Shown here: one piece after another, positions 25,011-31,680 of the stretch
How positions within the stretch are numbered: the stretch's first letter is position 1
Layout of the letters: every line of letters begins with the position of its first letter
From: Actinobacteria bacterium RBG_16_68_21
Lineage (GTDB): Bacteria; Actinomycetota; Acidimicrobiia; Spongiisociales; UBA11373
Reading direction: 5' to 3'
DNA length: 40,703 nucleotides
Assembly: GCA_001767695.1 (NCBI GenBank)
Contig: MELR01000025.1
Span: forward strand, 1-40,703
The notes under the pieces: generated by a model
Told to the model about the DNA's origin: nothing
Database searches by the model: none
Seen by the model: the letters and a program-made list of their open reading frames with translations, nothing else
Translations under genes and position numbers: made by a program

Positions 25011-25246
25011 TCCGCCGGTAGAAGTTGGCACTCTGCGCCTGCAGCGCCGACTCCCGGTAGATCGGGGTCGCCGCTCTTCGTCCATGTGAACGCCTTGCAC
25101 TCGATTGCCACCTTGGAGACGGAGTCGACCAGGTCGAACCGATGTGGCTTCGCGGGGGATCCGATCGGGATCGCAACTTCCCGGCGGAGCTGCAGGTTGA
25201 AGTGGTCCGCCATGTTGGTTGAAACCTTGGGTAACTCGTTACTCAT
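25011..25246 (-). pseudogene. truncated PD-(D/E)XK-like nuclease fragment
   Basis: Reading leftwards from the ATG at 25246, about 60 codons look coding: MSNELPKVSTNMADHF, then an RREVAIPIG strand, HRFDLVDSVS and VAIECKAFTWTKSG. The D in FDL followed by E-C-K on the next strand is the arrangement of a PD-(D/E)XK nuclease active site. Near 25067 the coding bias moves to another frame (ESALQAQSANFYRR), and all coding signal stops at about 25010, where the opposite-strand remnant ends. I read this as the N-terminal remains of a restriction-type or DNA-processing nuclease. The family is not identified. Confidence 0.45.
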
Positions 25247-25266
25247 CACTCACTACTCGCTACCCC
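25232..25266. repeat. heptamer array at the 3' end of the DUF554 gene
   Basis: Five 7-bp units: taactcg, ttactca, tcactca, ctactcg, ctacccc. The array spans the stop codon of the DUF554 gene (25260-25262) and the first codons of the nuclease remnant. Confidence 0.75.
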
Positions 25267-25994
25267 CACCACCAGACGAACAGCGGGGCGAGCACCACCG
25301 CGGGGAGCATGTTGGCTACCCGCACCTGCTTGAGGTCGAGCAGGCGGAGGGCTATCCCCAGCAGGAGGATTCCCCCGGCGGCGCCGAGGGCTTCGAGCAT
25401 CGGATCGGTGAGCAGCCCATCGAGGGCACCGGCAGCGAGGGCGATCCCCCCCTGGATGACGGCGACGGTCACCGCCGATACCGCCACCCCCCAGCCGTAG
25501 ACCGCGGCGAAGGCGATCGAGGCGAATCCGTCGAGCGCCGCCTTGACCAGCAACAACTGGGCGTCGCCGAGGCCGTCCTGGATCGATCCCACGATGGTGA
25601 GCGGACCCACACAGAACACCAGCGAGGCGATGACGAACCCGTCCACGAACCGCCCATGATCGGGCTCGAGATCGACGGCTTCCGGCACCTCGACGTCGAG
25701 ATCTGCGCCGGCTCCCCCGAAACGTGCTTGCAGCATCGCTCCCAGCCGGTACAGCCCGGCCTCGATTCCGATCAGCTCGCCGATCAGCGCTCCCGCCAGC
25801 ACCGCCCCCAGGACGAGGGGGAACTGGTCGGTGGGGAGCAGCTCCCGCACTCCGATGGCGGCAGTGGCCAGCCCCAGGGTGGCCAGCACCGTCGTCCGGA
25901 CGTTCTCGGGGAAGCGGCGCCCGGCGACGGCGCCGATGGCGGTGCCGGCGAGTACCGCCGCCACGTTGGTGATGGTCCCCACCGGCAGGTGCAT
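25260..25994 (-). CDS. DUF554 family membrane protein
   Basis: A 244-aa integral membrane protein of the DUF554 (YdfK/YqgA) family, function unknown. It has about seven hydrophobic segments, with the recognisable PVGTITNVAAVLAGTAIGA start (about 4-22), VLGAVLAGALIGELIGIE near 62, and FVIASLVFCVGPLTIVGSIQDGL near 122-144. The last is the best-conserved region of the family. The ATG at 25994 lies 2 nt after the stop of the HEAT-repeat gene, so the two form an operon. An in-frame reading would fuse the sequence with the region upstream, but the operon junction makes that unlikely. Confidence 0.85.
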   Translation of the reverse strand: MHLPVGTITNVAAVLAGTAIGAVAGRRFPENVRTTVLATLGLATAAIGVRELLPTDQFPLVLGAVLAGALIGELIGIEAGLYRLGAMLQARFGGAGADLDVEVPEAVDLEPDHGRFVDGFVIASLVFCVGPLTIVGSIQDGLGDAQLLLVKAALDGFASIAFAAVYGWGVAVSAVTVAVIQGGIALAAGALDGLLTDPMLEALGAAGGILLLGIALRLLDLKQVRVANMLPAVVLAPLFVWWWG

Positions 25995-25996
25995 CC

Positions 25997-27079
25997 TCAG
26001 CGCTCCCGCCGGAATGTGGCCGCCGCCTCGAACCGCACGCGGAAGTCCTCGTCGGCGGCGGACAGGACGAGCCGGTCCCGGCTGGGGCCGATCCCGATCT
26101 CGGCGATCGCCCGTACCGCCCGCCATCGGGTCCAGGCGTCGTCGTCGTCGAGGGCCTGCTCGAAGAGCGGGCGGTAGTCCTCGGACTCCAGGTCGGCGGC
26201 GGCGTCCACCGCCGCCCGGCGGACGATCCGTGATCTGTCCCGGTAGCCGGTGACCAGCGCCGCCTTGGCCACCTCGACCTCGCCGGAGAGAGCGAGCGTC
26301 ACCACCGCGGCGCGCCGCCGCCGGGGGTCGTCGGATCCGAGGGCTTCCACCAGCAGGGTTCGATGGTCGGGGTGATCCGGGTCCATGAGGTGGAGGTCCT
26401 CGGCTCGGGCGGGTCCGGAGGCGAGGTGGCCGGCCTCGTCGAGCAGCTCTTCGCGAGTGCGCGCCGGCTCGGTCGATCCTGCCCCGCTCCAGAACAGCTC
26501 GGTGACCGTGGCGAGTACCTCGTCGAGACGGTCTTCCCAGGCGGCGGCCCGCTGCAGCCCGACCGTGACGAAATCGCCGGCCACCATGACGTCGGTCACG
26601 TCGAGATCCTCCATTAGGGTCGCCACCCTGGGGTCGTCGATCTCCTCGCCGCGGCGATGCCACACCCCGGGGGCGGCGGCGCCGCCCACGTTGAACTTGA
26701 CCTTGCGCGGATGCGGGGTCTGCTCGGGGATCACCGGACCGTCGAACGCCCGGTCGAACACGGTGGCGCGCCTGGTGGAGGACCCGATGACGGCGATGCG
26801 GTAGCGGCCGTCCCGGATGCCGTGGGCGAGCATCAGTCCGTGGCCGAGGTCGTGTTCCCACCATCCGACGGCGAGGTGGGGGGTCACGATGTCCGAGAGC
26901 TTGGCGGCGTCCTCGTCGTTCCACGGCCGGGCGGAGAAGAAGCGCTTCAGGGCGCTCTTGAAGGCGACCAGCACCTCGAACGGCAGATGGACCGCCACCT
27001 CGGTGGTGAGGTGATTGGAGGCGAGGCCGACCAGATCGTGCTCGGCGACGGCGGCCCGGGCGGCGGTCTCGGGGTCCAT
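25997..27079 (-). CDS. Nfu_N-like plus HEAT-repeat protein (CvfC-like)
   Basis: A soluble 360-aa protein in three parts. Residues about 1-115 are unrecognised. Residues about 118-195, starting HPRKVKFNV and containing DDPRVATLMEDLDVTDVMVAGDF-type strands then W-E-D-R-L, resemble the Nfu/NifU N-terminal domain. The C-terminal 150 residues contain HEAT-like repeats (DDPRRRRAAVVTLALSGEVE, then DRSRIVRRAAVDAAADLE, then DDDAWTRWRAVRAIAEIG). The same combination occurs in conserved virulence factor C of Firmicutes. No CxxC is seen, so Fe-S transfer is doubtful. The start at 27079 is supported by TACATT 6 nt upstream; a longer reading would pass through a repeat. Confidence 0.7.
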   Translation of the reverse strand: MDPETAARAAVAEHDLVGLASNHLTTEVAVHLPFEVLVAFKSALKRFFSARPWNDEDAAKLSDIVTPHLAVGWWEHDLGHGLMLAHGIRDGRYRIAVIGSSTRRATVFDRAFDGPVIPEQTPHPRKVKFNVGGAAAPGVWHRRGEEIDDPRVATLMEDLDVTDVMVAGDFVTVGLQRAAAWEDRLDEVLATVTELFWSGAGSTEPARTREELLDEAGHLASGPARAEDLHLMDPDHPDHRTLLVEALGSDDPRRRRAAVVTLALSGEVEVAKAALVTGYRDRSRIVRRAAVDAAADLESEDYRPLFEQALDDDDAWTRWRAVRAIAEIGIGPSRDRLVLSAADEDFRVRFEAAATFRRER

Positions 27080-27085
27080 GGGGGC

Positions 27086-27091
27086 AATGTA
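27086..27091 (-). promoter_or_regulatory. -10 box of HEAT/DUF554 operon (leaderless)
   Basis: TACATT on the minus strand, 6 nt before the ATG at 27079. Confidence 0.5.
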
Positions 27092-27095
27092 GGCG

Positions 27096-27142
27096 GTTGC
27101 CCGTTGCCGGGTTCTTCTCCCCTCCCATTCCGATGGGAGGGG
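27096..27142. repeat. heptamer pair and REP-like palindrome
   Basis: Two 7-bp units, gttgccc and gttgccg (27096-27109), precede a perfect 10-bp palindrome, CCCCTCCCAT (27119-27128) with ATGGGAGGGG (27133-27142), loop TCCG. The palindrome is followed by TTGGGGGAGGG. This palindrome-plus-tail arrangement looks like REP-type repeats seen widely in bacterial intergenic DNA. It lies between divergent genes, so it is unlikely to be a terminator. Confidence 0.6.
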
Positions 27143-27205
27143 TTGGGGGAGGGCAGCGACCCTGGAGGAGCCGTCAGTCACGGCAGAGCGGTCCACCCGC
27201 CTCGC

Positions 27206-27211
27206 TACGAT
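27206..27211 (+). promoter_or_regulatory. -10 box of trpS (leaderless)
   Basis: TACGAT, 8 nt before the GTG at 27220. Confidence 0.55.
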
Positions 27212-27219
27212 CCGGCGCC

Positions 27220-28200
27220 GTGGAACGCAAGACGGTCTTTTCGGGTCTGCAGCCGACGGGCAACGTGCATGTCGGCAACTACCTCGGGGCGCTGCGCAAC
27301 TGGGTGAAGCTCCAGGACGACTACGACTGCATCTACTGCATCGTCGATCTGCATGCCATCACCACCGAGTACGACATTGCCCATTTCGCCAACGACCGGC
27401 GTGGCGCCGCCAAGGTGCTGATGGCGTGCGGGGTCGATCCGGAGCGATCGCTGTTCTACTACCAGAGCCAGGTGCCCCAGCACACCGAGCTGGCCTGGAT
27501 CCTGGGGACGATCACCGGCACCGGGCAGCTGAGCCGGATGACCCAGTTCAAGGACAAGGCCGACAAGGCCGGTTCCAACCTCGGCCTGTTCGCCTACCCG
27601 GTGCTGATGGCGGCGGACATCCTCCTGTACCGGGCCGACGCGGTCCCGGTGGGCGAGGACCAGAAGCAGCACCTCGAGCTGACCCGCGACCTTGCCGAGC
27701 GTTTCAACTCGCGCTTCGGTGATGAGTTCCCCGTTCCCGACCCGATCATCCCCGAGCACGGCGCCCGGGTGATGTCGCTGCAGGACCCGACGGCGAAGAT
27801 GTCGAAGTCGGATCCCGACGAGGGCAGCCGCATCCTGGTGCTCGACGACCCCGACACGATCCGCGCCAAGCTGAAGCGGGCGGTCACCGATTCCGGCAGC
27901 GAGGTGCGCCTCGACTGGGAGACCAAGCCCGGGGTGTCGAATCTCATCGAAATGATGTCGCTCTTCACCGGCACGGCGATCGCCGACATCGAAGCCGAGT
28001 ACGGATCCGGGGGGTACGGGAGGTTCAAGGAGGCGGTGGCCGAGGCGGTGATCGCCGGACTCGCCCCGATCCGCTCCGCCTACCGGAACCTCGACGATGC
28101 CGAGGTCGAGCGGCTCATGCAGCGGGGAGCCCTCGACGCCAGGACCAAGGCGGAGGGGTTCCAGCAGAAGGTGCGCAAGCGGGTGGGATTGGCCGGTTGA
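27220..28200 (+). CDS. trpS: tryptophan-tRNA ligase
   Basis: A class Ic aminoacyl-tRNA synthetase that charges tRNA-Trp. The HIGH-equivalent is PTGNVHVGN (12-20) and the second signature is a perfect KMSKS (193-197). The GEDQKQHLELTRDLAERFN helix (about 145-163) is also diagnostic. The 326-aa length is normal. I start at the GTG at 27220, giving MERKTVFSGLQPTG, because a -10 box lies 8 nt upstream and the upstream in-frame residues are not conserved sequence. The stop codon is part of a terminator stem. Confidence 0.96.
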   Translation: MERKTVFSGLQPTGNVHVGNYLGALRNWVKLQDDYDCIYCIVDLHAITTEYDIAHFANDRRGAAKVLMACGVDPERSLFYYQSQVPQHTELAWILGTITGTGQLSRMTQFKDKADKAGSNLGLFAYPVLMAADILLYRADAVPVGEDQKQHLELTRDLAERFNSRFGDEFPVPDPIIPEHGARVMSLQDPTAKMSKSDPDEGSRILVLDDPDTIRAKLKRAVTDSGSEVRLDWETKPGVSNLIEMMSLFTGTAIADIEAEYGSGGYGRFKEAVAEAVIAGLAPIRSAYRNLDDAEVERLMQRGALDARTKAEGFQQKVRKRVGLAG

Positions 28201-28218
28201 GCGGAGCTCAACCGGCCA
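28190..28218. terminator. terminator hairpin at the trpS stop
   Basis: GGCCGGTTGAG (28191-28201) pairs perfectly with CTCAACCGGCC (28207-28217), loop CGGAG, extended by T28190-A28218. The trpS stop (28198-28200) is inside the stem. It can also serve the convergent gene from the right. Confidence 0.75.
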
Positions 28219-28239
28219 GCAGCGTGCAGCGTGCAGCAT
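28219..28239. repeat. heptamer array after trpS
   Basis: Units gcagcgt, gcagcgt, gcagcat at 28219-28239, directly behind the terminator stem. Confidence 0.65.
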
Positions 28240-28260
28240 CGGCACCGACCACTACCGGGG

Positions 28261-28620
28261 TCACTCGATGTTGGTCTGAGAGGAAACCGGTCCGTAGAGC
28301 AGTCTCTTGACCTCGTGAGCCTTGCGGCTCACCTCGTCGGGCGCATCATCGGGCAGGTATCCAAGATCGCGCGACAGCTCCAGGTGATTCTGCAGTTCGC
28401 TGGCGCTTCCTGAGGCAATCGAAAGGAACCTGTTTAGGTCGGGTCGCGAGGCTCTGCCACAGCCCTCGGCTTTGTGCGCTCCGATCGATGCTGCAGCTCT
28501 TCGGAGCTGCGACGACATCCCGAGTCGCTCCGACGCGGGGAAGCTGACGGTGAGGCGATACACCTCCAAGGCGAGGGCGTGCGCCCTCTGCCAGGCGATC
28601 AGGTTTCGGTAGTCCCGCAC
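28261..28620 (-). CDS. four-helix-bundle protein (23S rRNA intervening-sequence family)
   Basis: A 119-aa helical protein of the family first found encoded in intervening sequences of 23S rRNA genes, now known widely outside rRNA. It opens with RDYRNLIAWQRAHALALEVY, continues LGMSSQLRRAAASIGAHKAEGCG (about 34-56) and has SASELQNHLELSRDLGYL (about 73-90), all family hallmarks. The GTG at 28620 gives the canonical start; a weak TACCGG lies 6 nt upstream. Function is unknown; some members act near diversity-generating retroelements. No reverse transcriptase or rRNA is nearby. It opposes trpS and is divergent from guaB3. Confidence 0.85.
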   Translation of the reverse strand: MRDYRNLIAWQRAHALALEVYRLTVSFPASERLGMSSQLRRAAASIGAHKAEGCGRASRPDLNRFLSIASGSASELQNHLELSRDLGYLPDDAPDEVSRKAHEVKRLLYGPVSSQTNIE

Positions 28621-28689
28621 GGGAGTCCGGTATCTCTTCTCGCCGGTGAGGTCACCGGAGTTGTCCGCCTGGGGGCGCGACTTGGCGTG

Positions 28690-28743
28690 TTGCCAAACGG
28701 CAAGCTGCACGCTGCTCCCGTCGCTACTCTCCGCCACGGGCGG
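28690..28743 (+). promoter_or_regulatory. guaB3 promoter region
   Basis: TACTCT (28725-28730) is a plausible -10 box. Upstream lies a short palindrome, TTGCC-AAAC-GGCAA (28690-28703), near the -35 position. Downstream is a small leader stem, CCGCC (28731-28735) with GGCGG (28739-28743). The strong GGAGGG site then precedes the ATG. Confidence 0.4.
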
Positions 28744-28752
28744 AGGGAGCTC

Positions 28753-29910
28753 ATGGACATCGACATCGGCATCGGCAAGACCGGCCGTCGCGCCTGGAGC
28801 CTCGACGACATCGCCATCGTCCCCAGCCGACGGACCCGCGACCCCGACGACGTCGACATCAGCTGGGAGATCGACGCCTACCGGTTCGAGCTGCCCATGC
28901 TCGCCTCGGCCATGGACTCGGCGGTGAGTCCCGCCACCGCAATCGCGATCGGACGCCTCGGCGGCCTCGGCGTGCTCAATCTCGAGGGGCTGTGGGTCCG
29001 CTACGCCGATCCCGAGCCGCACTTCGCCGAGATCGCCGAGCTCCCCGCCGAGAAGGCCACCCGCCGGATGCAGGAGATCTACTCGCAGCCGATCGACCCC
29101 GATCTCATCGGGCAGCGCATCGGCGAGATGAAGAAGGCGAGGATCACCACCGCGGCCAGCCTGACTCCGCAGCGGGTCGCCGAATACGCCCCGCTGACGG
29201 TCAGGGCGGGCCTCGACCTGCTGGTGATCCAGGGCACGGTGGTGTCGGCCCAGCACGTCTCCACCCGCACCGAGCCGCTCAATCTGAAGGAGTTCGTTTC
29301 CGGGTTCGATCTTCCGGTGATCGTCGGGGGTTGCGCCTCGTTCTCCACCGCCCTGCACCTGATGCGCACGGGTGCGGTTGGCATCCTCGTCGGGGTGGGA
29401 CCGGGTGCGGCCTGCACGACTCGAGGGGTGCTCGGGGTCGGAGTTCCCCAGGCGACCGCGATCGCCGACGCCGCCGGAGCGCGGAGCCGCTACCTGGACG
29501 AGGCGGGCCGCTATGTCCACGTGATCGCCGACGGGGGGATGCGCACCGGCGGCGACATCGCCAAGGCGATCGCCTGCGGCGCCGACGCGGTGATGCTCGG
29601 CTCTCCGATCGCCGCCGCCGCCGAGGCCCCCGGGCGCGGCTTCCACTGGGGCATGGCCACCTTCCATCCCTCGCTGCCCCGGGGCGCCCGGGTGGCGGTA
29701 GGGGAGTTGGGGACGCTCGAGGAGATCCTGCTCGGACCGGCCCACGACACCGACGGCCGGCGCAACCTGTTCGGCGCCCTCCGGGTGTCGATGGCCACCA
29801 CCGGCTACGCCGACCTCAAGGAGTTCCAGAAGGCCGAGGTGATGGTCGCCCCGGCGCTCATCACCGAGGGCAAGGGCCTGCAGCGCCAGCAGCGGGTCGG
29901 CATGGGGTGA
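28753..29910 (+). CDS. guaB3: GuaB3-family IMP dehydrogenase-like protein
   Basis: A TIM-barrel member of the IMP dehydrogenase/GMP reductase superfamily, GuaB3 branch, which lacks the CBS pair. The catalytic cysteine is C221 in [13 protein letters not shown], and the phosphate and flap regions [23 protein letters not shown] (about 259-281) are present. The 385 aa matches GuaB3. Activity differs between lineages: a cyanobacterial GuaB3 was reported to be an IMP dehydrogenase, while the role in mycobacteria is unclear. It is coupled to guaA. Actinobacteria often have guaB2 just upstream; here trpS and a helical-bundle gene occupy that position. The ATG follows CGGAGGGAG. Confidence 0.92.
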   Translation: MDIDIGIGKTGRRAWSLDDIAIVPSRRTRDPDDVDISWEIDAYRFELPMLASAMDSAVSPATAIAIGRLGGLGVLNLEGLWVRYADPEPHFAEIAELPAEKATRRMQEIYSQPIDPDLIGQRIGEMKKARITTAASLTPQRVAEYAPLTVRAGLDLLVIQGTVVSAQHVSTRTEPLNLKEFVSGFDLPVIVGGCASFSTALHLMRTGAVGILVGVGPGAACTTRGVLGVGVPQATAIADAAGARSRYLDEAGRYVHVIADGGMRTGGDIAKAIACGADAVMLGSPIAAAAEAPGRGFHWGMATFHPSLPRGARVAVGELGTLEEILLGPAHDTDGRRNLFGALRVSMATTGYADLKEFQKAEVMVAPALITEGKGLQRQQRVGMG

Positions 29911-31451
29911 TGGCTCCCGCAGACCTCGACCGGGTGCTGGTGATCGATTTCGGAGCGCAATACGCCCAGCTGATCGCCCGGCGGGTTCGCGAGGCCCACG
30001 TGTTCTCCGAGATCGTTCCCCGTGACATCACGGCCGCCGAGATAGCCGCCCGGGCGCCGATCGGCATCATTCTCTCGGGAGGACCGGCCTCGGTGTACGC
30101 CGACGACGCCTATGTGATCGACGGGGCGATCCTCGAACTCGGGTTGCCGGTGCTGGGCATCTGTTACGGGCATCAGGTACTTGCCCATTCGCTCGGCGGT
30201 GACGTGGTCCGCACCGAGAACGCCGAATTCGGCCGCACCGAACTCCGCTCGCTCGGCGATTCGACCCTGCTCGAGGGTCTTCCCGAGCGCCAGGCGGTGT
30301 GGATGAGCCACCGCGACGCGGTGGTCAAGGCGCCGCCGGGCTTCCGGGTTATCGCGGCGACGGAGGCCTCGCCGGTGGCGGCGATGGAGGACCTGGAGCG
30401 GCGCCTGTGCGGCGTCCAGTTCCATCCCGAGGTCGGTCACACCCCGCGCGGCCAGGACATGCTCAAGCGCTTCCTCTACGACGTATGTGGAGCCCGCCCC
30501 ACCTGGACTCACCTGGGGATCATCGAGCAGGCCGTCGGGAGCATCAGGGAACAGGTGGGCGATGCCCGGGTGATCTGCGGCCTCTCCGGAGGGGTCGATT
30601 CGGCGGTGGCCGCCGTGCTGGTGCACCGGGCGGTCGGTGATCGCCTCACCTGCGTGTTCGTCGACCACGGGTTGCTCCGGGCCGGCGAGGGCGAGCAGGT
30701 CGAAGCCGCCTTCCGCGAGCACCACGACATCGATCTCATCCATGTGCGCGCCGCCGACCGGTTCCTCGACGCCCTCGTCGGGGTGACCGATCCCGAAGAG
30801 AAGCGGATCATCATCGGGGAGACCTTCATCCGGGTGTTCGAGGAGGAGGCCGACAAGATCGCCGACGCCCGGTTCCTGGTCCAGGGCACCCTCTACCCCG
30901 ATGTCATCGAATCGGGCACCCGGGATGCCGCCAGGATCAAGAGCCACCACAACGTCGGGGGACTCCCCGAGGACATGGACATGGAGCTGGTCGAGCCGTT
31001 GCGGGACCTGTTCAAGGACGAAGTGCGAGCGGTGGGCGAGGAGCTCGGGCTGCCCGAGGCGATCGTATGGCGACAGCCCTTCCCCGGCCCGGGTCTGGCA
31101 GTGCGGATCATCGGCGAGGTGACCCGGGAGCGGCTGGAGATCCTCCGCTCGGCCGACACGATCATCACCGAGGAGATCCGCCGCGCCGGGCTCGAGCGGG
31201 AGGTCTGGCAGGCGTTCGGGGTGCTTCCCGCGATCCGATCCGTCGGCGTGCAGGGGGACGAGCGAACCTACGCATATCCGCTGATCCTTCGGGCGGTGTC
31301 CTCTGAGGATGCCATGACCGCGGACTGGGTGCGCCTCCCCTATGAGGTGCTCGAGCGGATCTCCTCCCGGGTGATCAACGAGGTCCCCGGGATCAATCGG
31401 GTGGCCTACGACGTCTCTTCGAAGCCGCCGGCCACCATCGAGTGGGAGTGA
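29910..31451 (+). CDS. guaA: GMP synthase (glutamine-hydrolysing)
   Basis: Converts XMP to GMP with glutamine and ATP. The glutaminase half has C85 (GICYGHQ), H172 and E174 (FHPEV). The ATP-pyrophosphatase P-loop is SGGVDS (226-231). The C-terminal dimerisation part has [15 protein letters not shown] and ends with the conserved [14 protein letters not shown]. The protein is 513 aa. The ATG at 29910 overlaps the guaB3 stop by one base; a GTG at 29907 is one codon further upstream. It is the last gene of the transcript, followed by two hairpins. Confidence 0.97.
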   Translation: MAPADLDRVLVIDFGAQYAQLIARRVREAHVFSEIVPRDITAAEIAARAPIGIILSGGPASVYADDAYVIDGAILELGLPVLGICYGHQVLAHSLGGDVVRTENAEFGRTELRSLGDSTLLEGLPERQAVWMSHRDAVVKAPPGFRVIAATEASPVAAMEDLERRLCGVQFHPEVGHTPRGQDMLKRFLYDVCGARPTWTHLGIIEQAVGSIREQVGDARVICGLSGGVDSAVAAVLVHRAVGDRLTCVFVDHGLLRAGEGEQVEAAFREHHDIDLIHVRAADRFLDALVGVTDPEEKRIIIGETFIRVFEEEADKIADARFLVQGTLYPDVIESGTRDAARIKSHHNVGGLPEDMDMELVEPLRDLFKDEVRAVGEELGLPEAIVWRQPFPGPGLAVRIIGEVTRERLEILRSADTIITEEIRRAGLEREVWQAFGVLPAIRSVGVQGDERTYAYPLILRAVSSEDAMTADWVRLPYEVLERISSRVINEVPGINRVAYDVSSKPPATIEWE

Positions 31452-31452
31452 A

Positions 31453-31475
31453 GCCGTCGGCCAGTGGCCGACGGC
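31453..31475 (+). terminator. first hairpin after guaA
   Basis: GCCGTCGGCC (31453-31462) pairs perfectly with GGCCGACGGC (31466-31475), starting 2 nt after the stop codon. Confidence 0.7.
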
Positions 31476-31482
31476 GGCAATA

Positions 31483-31507
31483 GGTGGCACGCCACCGGCG
31501 TGCCACC
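31483..31507 (+). terminator. second hairpin after guaA
   Basis: GGTGGCACGCC (31483-31493) pairs perfectly over 11 bp with GGCGTGCCACC (31497-31507), loop ACC. It forms a tandem pair with the previous hairpin. Confidence 0.7.
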
Positions 31508-31584
31508 GCGATGAGCGATGGGTGAAGTCGGGCTGAGGGCCGATCGAAGGGTTGCCCGGATTTCGCTCATCGCCCATCGCTCCA
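31508..31584. repeat. inverted pair of heptamer arrays after guaA
   Basis: The left arm is gcgatga, gcgatgg (31508-31521). The right arm is cgctcat, cgcccat, cgctcca (31564-31584), the inverted version. About 40 nt of unique sequence separates the arms. No gene lies between 31508 and 31680. Confidence 0.7.
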
Positions 31585-31680
31585 GGATTCATTGCACGAC
31601 GGACCCGGTATTCGCCCTCCTCAAGGGTTCTTCTCCCTCTTCCGATACCTCCAGAGCATCTCCACCAGCCCGAGGTGATC

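Noticed and set aside
24418-25176. Minus-strand frame of 252 codons in the gene-free region
   Set aside because: The composition is Arg/Pro/Ser-rich with no domain; only a short segment near 25011-25065 shows coding bias and it is included in the nuclease remnant.
25260-27128. Single minus-strand open frame that would fuse DUF554 to an upstream 380-residue stretch
   Set aside because: The upstream part is Arg/Gly/Pro-rich shadow sequence. The real upstream gene is in another frame and stops 2 nt before the DUF554 ATG.
28261-29745. Long minus-strand open frame covering the four-helix-bundle gene and running through guaB3
   Set aside because: Only the left 120 codons resemble a protein; the rest is the shadow of guaB3 in a GC-rich genome, so I start the gene at the GTG at 28620.
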